A stretch of 5,399 nucleotides of DNA, from the NCBI GenBank assembly GCA_020433785.1, contig JAGRCC010000366.1, positions 1 through 5,399 of the forward strand, written 5' to 3'. The notes beneath the pieces were generated by a model that was not told the origin of the DNA, searched no databases, and was given only the letters and a program-made list of their open reading frames with translations. A program made the position numbers and the translations under genes. The stretch comes from Anaerolineae bacterium (GTDB lineage: Bacteria > Chloroflexota > Anaerolineae > 4572-78 > J111). Shown in pieces: positions 1 to 5,394 of this stretch (position 1 is its first letter; each line of letters opens with the position of its first letter).

Positions 1-1549
1 TGATCATCGGGAACATGATGCGCAGCCTGCCGTAAGACGAGGCGCGCAGCAGGGCGCGCAGTTGGGTGCGCAACAGTTCGGGTCGGGCCAGACACAGGCG
101 GATGCCGCGCTGCCCCAGGAAGGGGTTCTCCTCTTCGGGTAGGGTCAGGTAGGCCAGCGGTTTATCGCCGCCGATATCGAGCGTACGGGCGATGACGGGC
201 TGGCCCTCTTGCGCCAACAGGATGTCCCGATAGACCTCAAACTGCTCGTCTTCGGTGGGCGGCTTGTCGCGATCGAGGAACAGGAACTCGGTCCGCAGCA
301 GCCCCACGCCTTCGCCCCCAAACTTCAGGGCCTGGCGGGCTTCGGTGACGTTGCCGATATTGGCCACAACTTCAACCCGATGATCATCGGTAGTAATCGC
401 CGGTTCTTGGGCGGCGGCTAATTCGGTGGCGCTGCGGGCCTTATGCTCCTGCTGAATATCTCTGGCTTTGGTCAGAGCTTCTTCATCGGGAGAGAGGGTC
501 AGCACACCGGTGTCGCCGTTAAGGATGGCCTGAGTGCCGTTTTCCAGAGCAAAGATATCCTCACCTGCACCGACAATGGCCGGCAGGCCCAGGGCGCGCG
601 CCAGAATGGCGGTGTGGCCGTTGGCCCCGCCCGTGGCGGTACAGAAACCGAGCACCTGACCGGGATCGAGCGTGACCGTATCCGAGGGCGTCAGGTCGGC
701 GGCGATGAGAATGACGGGATGGTCGGGCAGGACCGGGCCGGCGTGGTCGGCGCCGCTCAGGGCGCGCAGCACGCGGCTGCCCACGTCGCGGATATCGACG
801 GCTCTGGCGGCCAGCAGTTCATCCTTGAGCGAAGCCAGGGTTTCGGCCATCGTTTCAACGGCGGCTTGCCAGCCTTGCCCGGCGCTCTGGCCGTCGTTGA
901 TGTTGTCGACGGCCGCTTCTTCCAGTTCGGGGTCTTCCAGGATAGCCAGGTGGGCCTCGAAGATGGCGGCCTCACCTGCGCCCAGGCGTTTTTCGACCTG
1001 CTGCCGGAGCGTATCGAGTTCGGTGCGGGCTGACTCGATGGCCCCTTGCAGCCGGCTTTTCTCGGTGTCCGGATCGGCGGCGGTTTCGTCGATGGTGATT
1101 TCGGCGTGTTTGAACTGGTGCAGCGGGCCAATGGCGATGCCCACGGCGGCCGGTATGGCGCGGATGATTTTATCGGTGTTGGCCGGTTTGACCTCGGCGG
1201 CGGCCGGAGGCGCCGGTGCGGACACCGCGACCTGGCCGTTGGTCTTGGCTTTATCGGGTGGCGCGGGTTCGTGGCCCACGCTCAGGTCATCGCCCAGGCC
1301 GGTTTCAACGGCATCTTTGAGCACGGCCAGAGCTTCTTCTTCATCCGGGCCGTCGGCCGTGATGGAGATCTCGCCCCCTTTTTCAACACCCAAGGTTAGA
1401 ACTGAGATCACGCTTTTGGCGTTGGCTTTTTTCGACCCATGCTGCACGCGGATATCGGCCTTAAACTGCTTGGCGGTTTTGACAAAAACCTTGGCCGGAC
1501 GGGCGTGCAGCCCGGTCGGATTGGGTACAATCAAATCAAGCTGTTTCAT
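1..1549 (-). CDS. ptsI: HPr-Enzyme I fusion (PEP-protein phosphotransferase), C-terminus cut off by window edge
   Basis: This gene encodes the two general PTS proteins fused in one chain: EI takes phosphate from PEP and passes it to HPr, which feeds the IIA protein encoded just upstream. The visible 516 residues are open to the left edge. Residues 1-88 are HPr, with the phosphorylated histidine in GLHARPA (H15) and a serine at the usual regulatory position (S46, in AKSVISV). A Pro/Ala-rich linker covers about 90-125. The EI N-terminal domain begins near 128 and carries the phosphohistidine signature GGANGHTAILAR (H312). The PEP-binding barrel follows, with GLLRTEF (R419), RTLDIGGDK (R455), NPFLGQRGIR (R481) and IMFPMI at the edge. 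Compared with E. coli EI, about 200 residues are missing off-window, including the catalytic cysteine. The start lies 27 bp after the IIA stop, behind a purine-rich GAGAGAGA stretch. It is the last visible operon gene. In the signature, Asn-Gly precedes the histidine where Thr-Ser is usual; the general family pattern still fits. Confidence 0.97.
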   Translation of the reverse strand, partial: MKQLDLIVPNPTGLHARPAKVFVKTAKQFKADIRVQHGSKKANAKSVISVLTLGVEKGGEISITADGPDEEEALAVLKDAVETGLGDDLSVGHEPAPPDKAKTNGQVAVSAPAPPAAAEVKPANTDKIIRAIPAAVGIAIGPLHQFKHAEITIDETAADPDTEKSRLQGAIESARTELDTLRQQVEKRLGAGEAAIFEAHLAILEDPELEEAAVDNINDGQSAGQGWQAAVETMAETLASLKDELLAARAVDIRDVGSRVLRALSGADHAGPVLPDHPVILIAADLTPSDTVTLDPGQVLGFCTATGGANGHTAILARALGLPAIVGAGEDIFALENGTQAILNGDTGVLTLSPDEEALTKARDIQQEHKARSATELAAAQEPAITTDDHRVEVVANIGNVTEARQALKFGGEGVGLLRTEFLFLDRDKPPTEDEQFEVYRDILLAQEGQPVIARTLDIGGDKPLAYLTLPEEENPFLGQRGIRLCLARPELLRTQLRALLRASSYGRLRIMFPMI

Positions 1550-1576
1550 TTTTCGTCTCTCTCACCCAGGCAGCCC

Positions 1577-2026
1577 TTAGGCCAACTCGGATTCTTCTTG
1601 AGGACGGCTGAGTCTTTCGACAATTTCCATGGGATCGGTGGCGTGGATCAATTTATCGGCATCTTCCGGCTCTTCGATCACTTCGGCCAGGTTAGTCAAG
1701 ACGCCCACGTGCTCGTTGGCGGTGGCAGCAATGCCGATCACCATATAGGCTGTTTCATCTTCTTCCCACTCGATGCCATCCAGAAACTGCACCACCGAGA
1801 TGCCGGTACTTTTGATAGCGGCTTTGTTCTCGAATTGGCCATGGGGAATGGCGACTCCGTTGCCGATGTAGGTGGACATGGTTTGCTCACGGGCCAGCAT
1901 CCCTTCGACATAGTCGGCGGTGACGTGACCGGCTTCGACCAATAGGTTGCCGGCTATACGGATGGCTTCTTCCTTACTGCTGGCCGTCGCTTTTAATTTA
2001 ATGGTTTGGGGGCTGATGATGCTCAT
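1577..2026 (-). CDS. mtlF: PTS system mannitol-type IIA component
   Basis: This 149-residue cytoplasmic protein accepts phosphate from HPr and hands it to the IIB cysteine. It belongs to the fructose/mannitol type-2 IIA family. The hallmark segment is AREQTMSTYIGNGVAIPHG, with the active-site histidine at H62. A second conserved histidine stands at H106 in NEHVGVLTNLAEVI, the usual partner in the active site. Length is normal for a free-standing IIA of this family (about 145 residues). Its ATG overlaps the IIB stop by one base (TAATG), and two purine-rich ribosome-binding stretches (AAAGGAA and AGGA) lie inside the end of the IIB gene, so translational coupling is likely. Twenty-seven bases separate it from the HPr-EI gene. 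Mannitol specificity rests on the neighbouring IIC and IIB; the IIA alone could also be called fructose-type. Confidence 0.95.
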   Translation of the reverse strand: MSIISPQTIKLKATASSKEEAIRIAGNLLVEAGHVTADYVEGMLAREQTMSTYIGNGVAIPHGQFENKAAIKSTGISVVQFLDGIEWEEDETAYMVIGIAATANEHVGVLTNLAEVIEEPEDADKLIHATDPMEIVERLSRPQEESELA

Positions 2027-2349
2027 TATCCTATTCCTTTAATCTCGCCGTCGCTTTGGATGGCGTTAATTACTTTATCAAAAGCCGGAATATTCATAAA
2101 GTTATCGAACGGGATGATTACGGCCCACGGAGCTTTTTCCAAGGCCAATTTGGCCAAGCCTTTGTGAACAAAGACAACTTGAGCATCTTGGGGAATGGAT
2201 CGGGCCGGGGTGTGGGCGACGGCAATGTTAAGTTTGGCATCTTTAACTTTTTTCTTCAGCTTATTGGTAACCATTAAGCTGGATCCCATGCCGGCCTCGC
2301 AAGCGACCACCATTTTTTTGACCTCTGAGGCGGAAATTGATTTCGTCAT
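2026..2349 (-). CDS. PTS system mannitol-type IIB component, free-standing
   Basis: This 107-residue cytoplasmic protein carries the phosphate on a cysteine and phosphorylates the sugar bound by IIC. The P-loop-like active site VVACEAGMGSSLM puts the phosphocysteine at C17 and closely resembles the MtlA IIB site (ACDAGMGSS in E. coli). The rest fits the domain's usual length of about 95-100 residues, including the C-terminal FMNIPAFDKVINAI. The start at 2349 is chosen because a strong Shine-Dalgarno AAAGGAG (2357-2363) sits 7 nt upstream and the product then begins just before the domain. A longer in-frame start at 2454 lies inside a palindromic repeat and would add 35 non-homologous residues. 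The stop overlaps the IIA start. In E. coli this domain is fused to IIC and IIA, and in most Firmicutes to IIC; here it is a separate polypeptide. Confidence 0.94.
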   Translation of the reverse strand: MTKSISASEVKKMVVACEAGMGSSLMVTNKLKKKVKDAKLNIAVAHTPARSIPQDAQVVFVHKGLAKLALEKAPWAVIIPFDNFMNIPAFDKVINAIQSDGEIKGIG

Positions 2350-2356
2350 TGTATTT

Positions 2357-2363
2357 CTCCTTT
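2357..2363 (-). promoter_or_regulatory. Shine-Dalgarno site of the IIB gene
   Basis: AAAGGAG on the minus strand lies 7 nt before the ATG at 2349. It is what decides the IIB start, because the in-frame alternative at 2454 has nothing comparable. A strong site of its own means IIB does not depend on translation of IIC 166 bp upstream. Confidence 0.8.
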
Positions 2364-2406
2364 GGTAGATTCTTCGATGAATTACATATGATATTGCATA
2401 AAACAG

Positions 2407-2492
2407 GGTCCACAGATGGGCACAGATGGGCACAGATTGGGTTGATTTAATCAAATGGGTTATCTGGGTAAATCTATAATCATCTGTGGACC
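2407..2492. repeat. 86-bp imperfect palindromic element with 10-bp phased CACAGAT repeats
   Basis: The ends form a perfect 12-bp inverted repeat: GGTCCACAGATG (2407-2418) and CATCTGTGGACC (2481-2492). Inside the left arm are three tandem decamers at 2411-2440, CACAGATGGG twice and then CACAGATTGG. The right arm holds degenerate counterparts in the same 10-bp phase, still sharing AGAT/ATCT. The centre is a smaller palindrome, TTGATT-T-AATCAA (2442-2454), offset by about 1.5 bp, consistent with a 3-base indel in one arm. The element lies wholly between the IIC stop and the IIB start and encodes nothing recognisable. From memory, similar CACAGAT-phased palindromes are dispersed in many environmental bacterial genomes; this was not searched. 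In the operon mRNA it would fold into a long interrupted hairpin. No U-tract follows it, so it does not look like an ordinary terminator. Confidence 0.8.
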
Positions 2493-2515
2493 ACTTAAAA
2501 TTAAATTAGTGCGAC

Positions 2516-3613
2516 TTAGTTGGCCGGAGCGGCAGCGCCACCCAATTGGGCGTCTTCTTCTTCGTCCCAATCCCAGTCGTCGGCGGCTTCTTCCGAGTCC
2601 ACTTCTTTAACCGGGTAGAGTTTGAGCAAGAAGGAGCCGACCAGGAACGAGGCGGCTGCGGCGATAAAGACGCCACCCAACACCGCAAAGTGCATACCAC
2701 GCGGGGTAACGGCCAGATAAGCAAAGATCGAACCGGGTGAAGGGGTTGCCACCAAACCGGCATTCATAATCACAAACCAGAGGTCAGCCAAGATACCGCC
2801 CGCCCACAGGGAGACGATCATAATCGGGTGAGCCAGCACGTAGGGGAAGTAGATTTCGTGAATACCACCGAAGAAGTGGATGATGATGGCGCCGGGAGCT
2901 GATTGTTTGACCATCCCTTTACCCATGAACCAGAAGGCCAGCAGTAGACCCAGACCGGGGCCAGGGTTAGTTTCCAGCAGGAACAGAATTGAGTAACCCT
3001 GTTCTTGCACCTGGACAACACCTAACGGGGCTAAAATGCCGTGGTTGATGGCATTGTTAAGGAACAGCACTTTGGCCGGTTCAATAAATAGGTCAGCCAA
3101 GGGCAGCAGCCGGCTGTCGATCAGGAACTGGACACCGGCGCCCATAACGTTGGTCAAAGCCTGCACCGTTGGCCCGACGGTGATTTCAGCCAACACGGCC
3201 AGAATAGCGGCCAGAATACCGGCCGAGAAATTATTGACTAACATTTCAAAACCGCTGGGGATTTTGTCTTCGAATATTTGGTCGACTTTCTTCATTAGGA
3301 AGCCGCCCAGCGGACCCATAACCATCCCACCAATAAACATCGGTACTTCCGCGCCGACGACGGCCCCCATTGTGGCAGCTGCCCCGACAACACCCCCACG
3401 GACATCATAGACTAATTTACCACCGGCATAACCGATTAACAGGGGTAACAAATATTTGATCATGGGGCCGACAAGCTGGCCGAAGGTTTCATTGGGAACC
3501 CAGCCGGTCGGGATAAACATGGCGGTGATCAAACCCCAGGCGATGAACGCGCCCAGGTTGGGAATGATCATCGCGGCTAGAAAACTGCCAAATCTTTGAA
3601 TACGTTCTTGCAT
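2516..3613 (-). CDS. mtlA: PTS system mannitol-type permease, IIC component only
   Basis: This 365-residue inner-membrane protein binds and translocates the sugar while it is phosphorylated by IIB. It begins with the MtlA-type amphipathic N-terminus RFGSFLAAMIIPNLGAFIAWG (residues 8-28). It holds the family hallmarks NNAINHGI (186-193), LLETNPGPGLGLLLA (212-226) and the GGIHEIYFPYVL loop (249-260, substrate-site GIHE). Long hydrophobic stretches lie near 10-35, 74-105, 130-148, 205-228, 241-285 and 304-331. The transport domain ends near residue 333, where IICB proteins continue through a linker into IIB. Here a short acidic, Trp-containing tail (DSEEAADDWDWDEEED, 339-354) and an Ala-rich end lead to a stop. 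The ATG is preceded by AAAGGAGG 8-9 nt upstream. Mannitol is the expected substrate from the motifs, but other polyols cannot be excluded. Confidence 0.95.
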   Translation of the reverse strand: MQERIQRFGSFLAAMIIPNLGAFIAWGLITAMFIPTGWVPNETFGQLVGPMIKYLLPLLIGYAGGKLVYDVRGGVVGAAATMGAVVGAEVPMFIGGMVMGPLGGFLMKKVDQIFEDKIPSGFEMLVNNFSAGILAAILAVLAEITVGPTVQALTNVMGAGVQFLIDSRLLPLADLFIEPAKVLFLNNAINHGILAPLGVVQVQEQGYSILFLLETNPGPGLGLLLAFWFMGKGMVKQSAPGAIIIHFFGGIHEIYFPYVLAHPIMIVSLWAGGILADLWFVIMNAGLVATPSPGSIFAYLAVTPRGMHFAVLGGVFIAAAASFLVGSFLLKLYPVKEVDSEEAADDWDWDEEEDAQLGGAAAPAN

Positions 3614-3621
3614 TGTAAAAA

Positions 3622-3663
3622 TCCTCCTTTGAGGAGCCGTTACTCACTCAAGCAAACCGGCTC
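3622..3663 (-). promoter_or_regulatory. Candidate translational switch in the IIC leader: Shine-Dalgarno within alternative hairpins
   Basis: In the minus-strand transcript, AAAGGAGGA (3622-3630) is a near-perfect ribosome-binding site for IIC. Its AGGAG can pair with CTCCT (3632-3636), only three bases upstream, in a tight 5-bp hairpin that would hide the site. CTCCT overlaps by three bases the right arm of a second inverted repeat, GAGCCG (3658-3663) and CGGCTC (3634-3639) as read on the minus strand, so the two hairpins exclude each other. One fold would mask and the other free the site. The pairings are read directly; the regulatory role is inferred, and the masking stem is short. Confidence 0.35.
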
Positions 3664-3674
3664 GGTAATCAAGA

Positions 3675-3696
3675 TTGTGAATTTTTGAATTTGTGA
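3675..3696. promoter_or_regulatory. Paired TTGTGA direct repeats, possible regulator operator
   Basis: Two identical TTGTGA hexamers (3675-3680 and 3691-3696, + strand) are spaced 16 bp start to start, about one and a half helical turns. An AT-rich stretch containing a related TTGAAT lies between them. They sit between the IIC leader and the outward promoter at 3708, a plausible place for an activator of the MtlR type to act on either transcript. No clear sigma70 promoter for the operon was found on the minus strand, which would suit an activator-dependent promoter. AT-rich repeats of this length can also be chance. Confidence 0.25.
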
Positions 3697-3707
3697 TCTG
3701 CTGCCTC

Positions 3708-3736
3708 TTGAACCTTTCGCAGAAGAACGGTATAAT
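3708..3736 (+). promoter_or_regulatory. Near-consensus sigma70-type promoter pointing away from the mtl operon
   Basis: TTGAAC (3708-3713) and an exact TATAAT (3731-3736) are separated by 17 bp, the optimal spacing. Transcription would begin near 3743 on the + strand, opposite to every gene in the window, heading into the 3' end of the regulator gene. This is the best promoter-like sequence in the intergenic region. No known gene lies downstream on that strand in the window, so a small RNA or antisense transcript is the natural product. Confidence 0.5.
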
Positions 3737-3742
3737 GGAGGA

Positions 3743-3836
3743 GCAGAGGGGCTTTACGCCCTTCCCGTAAGAGAGGAGAGGCACCGTTGGACCGCCAAGT
3801 CATCGACGGTGTCTCTTTACGTTTGGTTACTTTTTT
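3743..3836 (+). ncRNA. Candidate small structured RNA or antisense transcript in the mtlR-IIC intergenic region
   Basis: Downstream of the promoter at 3708-3736 the + strand can form two hairpins. The first is a 7-bp stem (3746-3752 with 3758-3764) with a 5-nt loop, UUUAC. The second is a stem of 11 or more bp (3777-3787 with 3806-3816), extendable outward and inward by wobble pairs. Both contain G-U pairs (3748-3762 and 3781-3812) that would be A-C mismatches in a minus-strand RNA, so the folding favours the + strand. A T-rich tract, ending in six T at 3831-3836, follows the second stem and could serve as an intrinsic terminator, although about 14 nt separate the stem from the T run. No known RNA family was recognised. 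The same stretch contains a 19-codon TTG-started reading frame, so a small mRNA is an alternative. Confidence 0.35.
3777..3836 (+). terminator. Possible intrinsic terminator of the + strand transcript
   Basis: The inverted repeat AGAGGCACCGT (3777-3787) and ACGGTGTCTCT (3806-3816) has one G-U pair. It can be lengthened if CGTAA (3766-3770) pairs with TTACG (3817-3821). A T-rich run with TTTTTT at 3831-3836 follows. The distance from stem to T run is longer than in a classical terminator. On the minus strand the hairpin lies downstream of the regulator stop and has no U-tract there, so it is a poorer terminator for that gene. Confidence 0.3.
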
Positions 3837-3855
3837 GGATCAATAAGCTCTCCTT

Positions 3856-5394
3856 TCACGACAACCAGTGGGTAATAGCGTCAATATCTTCGGGCAGCAA
3901 GAGCGGGTGAACCTGAATTACTTCCAGAGTCCGGCGGGGCGATTGAACAGGTACAGTTGAGATAAGCAATTGGGCGGTGGCAACTCGCTCGCTGGTCAAT
4001 TCTCTAATTGAGAGAACACCACGAATGTCCAAGCTGGGAAAACGCGCTTTGAGCCGAGCGGCCAACAGTTGTGACGTGGCCAGGCCGCTGGGACAGATAA
4101 TATAAACTTGTTTGGGCTGACTGGTACCTTCCCGAATAAAGGCGGCCCGCAAGAGGCTGGCCAGGGTAGCCACTTCATCATTGGGCAGAAAGACGCCGGT
4201 ACGCTCGGTTACAATTCTGGCTAATTCACGGGCAATGGTATATTCGCGACGGTAGCGGGCCGGTAACTGCTCAGCCGGCCAGGTGGGCGGCGCCCATAGT
4301 CCAAAGCGCTGGCGCATAAAGGTGGGAATGATATGGGCCACCAATCCATCGCGCAACGGTGTATCATGCCGCAGCCCCGGCGTGGCGAAGGCCATCGCGA
4401 CCTCGGCCATTAACAGTTCAATTAATTCAGTCAGGTCCGGGTCGATCTCCAGATCGCGCAGCCATAAGTGGTGGCGCAGTCCGGACAAAAGATGCATGGC
4501 AATACCGGCTACTTCCGCATCCTGAATTTGAAGATCATCATCGGCCCACATAAGTTGGGCGACCTCATAAGCCACACTCCACACTTTTTGGGCCTGAAGC
4601 CAGGCCAGCGTATCCGGAGCACATTCAAAATAAAAACCTTGTCTGGCTCGTTGGGCCTGAATGGCTAAGGCCAGGGCTAAATGAAGCGCCGCATTATCGG
4701 TAAATCGACCGGCCAGTTGGGCTTCGGCATAGGCCACCCATTCAAAGGCGGTTTGGGTATCCCATTGGTTGAGAATTTTAAGGGCGTGATTGATAATCGG
4801 TAGCGATGTGTTGTCTTTGAAGGCAAAGGTCAAGCCCATGCCGTAAGCCATATACAGCAGATGATCTTCAAAGGGGGTGTCGCCCCAGGCCAGCGCGGCC
4901 AAAGCTTGGCGGCGGCCTAGCTCGGTGCCGGAAAATTCGATGCCATAGTTGGGTTTGCGGATGAGTTCCAGCCCAAAACTGGTGGCCCACGCTTCCAGTA
5001 AATCTAAATCTTTGAGAACTGTGGTACGAGATACAGCGGCGGTGTACTGCAACCAGTTTAGAATTAAAGGTTCTGAGAAAGTAAGTAGCACCAGCGTAAA
5101 CAACTGCTGTCGCTGGCCGGCGGTTAAGACGACATCGAAATCGGACTGGTTAGTGAGTTCGTCAAGCAGTGTTTCGCGCTGATCGGCCGAGCAGACCACC
5201 GTCATTCCCACCCCGGGGATCGACTTGAGCCGGATATCATGCTCAGTCAGCCAGGTTTTGACGGATTTCAGTCGGTAGTTAACCTGGCGGGGCGAGAGAT
5301 TGGTCTGATGGGCCATTTCTGACGCGGGTAATGGCTCGTCAGCGGTAAGGAGAAGATGGAGCAATTTTTTTTGTTGAAGAGTCAACGTTGTCAT
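3856..5394 (-). CDS. mtlR: PRD-domain transcriptional regulator of the MtlR type, shortened
   Basis: This is a PTS-controlled DNA-binding regulator that probably governs the adjoining operon on the same strand. Domain order over 512 residues: an N-terminal winged HTH (about 6-65, LSPRQVNYRLKSVKTWL); a second Mga-type HTH (about 95-155, VSRTTVLKDLDLLEAW); PRD1 (about 195-310, candidate histidines H238 in ALHLALALAIQ and H301 in EVAGIAMHLL); PRD2 (about 315-422, H354 in GLVAHIIPTFMRQRFGL); and a IIB-Gat-like domain (429-512) with a cysteine at C434 in ICPSGLATSQLL. The position of the second PRD2 histidine appears to be leucine (L414, in EVATLASLL). The protein ends after the IIB-like domain, lacking the C-terminal IIA-like domain that brings B. 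subtilis MtlR to about 690 residues. Only five bases lie upstream of the ATG, so the ribosome-binding site is unseen and the start rests on the domain boundary. The sugar specificity of the regulator is inferred from context. Confidence 0.9.
   Translation of the reverse strand: MTTLTLQQKKLLHLLLTADEPLPASEMAHQTNLSPRQVNYRLKSVKTWLTEHDIRLKSIPGVGMTVVCSADQRETLLDELTNQSDFDVVLTAGQRQQLFTLVLLTFSEPLILNWLQYTAAVSRTTVLKDLDLLEAWATSFGLELIRKPNYGIEFSGTELGRRQALAALAWGDTPFEDHLLYMAYGMGLTFAFKDNTSLPIINHALKILNQWDTQTAFEWVAYAEAQLAGRFTDNAALHLALALAIQAQRARQGFYFECAPDTLAWLQAQKVWSVAYEVAQLMWADDDLQIQDAEVAGIAMHLLSGLRHHLWLRDLEIDPDLTELIELLMAEVAMAFATPGLRHDTPLRDGLVAHIIPTFMRQRFGLWAPPTWPAEQLPARYRREYTIARELARIVTERTGVFLPNDEVATLASLLRAAFIREGTSQPKQVYIICPSGLATSQLLAARLKARFPSLDIRGVLSIRELTSERVATAQLLISTVPVQSPRRTLEVIQVHPLLLPEDIDAITHWLS

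Noticed and set aside
443..1945. Several long + strand reading frames opposite the HPr-EI and IIA genes
   Set aside because: They lie antisense to clearly recognisable PTS proteins with intact active-site motifs, their translations resemble no family, and they are low-complexity products of reading GC-rich codons backwards.
2381..2412. Possible minus-strand promoter before IIB (TGTAAT, TATCAT or TATGTA with TGGACC)
   Set aside because: No pair of boxes combines good sequence with 16-18 bp spacing. The best -10 matches have no -35 at the right distance.
2411..2440. Tandem 10-bp repeats considered as a CRISPR array or iterons
   Set aside because: Units are contiguous with no spacers and only three copies, and they belong to a larger palindrome. 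There are no cas or replication genes.
2350..2454. Upstream ATG at 2454 giving a 142-residue IIB
   Set aside because: The start lies inside the palindromic repeat, lacks a Shine-Dalgarno sequence and adds 35 residues unlike any IIB. The ATG at 2349 has a strong site 7 nt upstream.
2506..3410. Minus- and plus-strand frames overlapping the IIC gene in other phases
   Set aside because: The IIC frame is continuous with all family motifs. The others show no recognisable protein and no ribosome-binding sites.
3637..3720. A sigma70 promoter for the mtl operon on the minus strand
   Set aside because: TTGATT- and CACAAT-like boxes occur but not paired at usable spacing. The operon promoter may be activator-dependent or lie elsewhere, so none is annotated.
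3735..3770. ATG-started 11-codon frame on the + strand overlapping TATAAT
   Set aside because: The ATG lies within the -10 box, upstream of the expected transcription start, so it could not be in the transcript.
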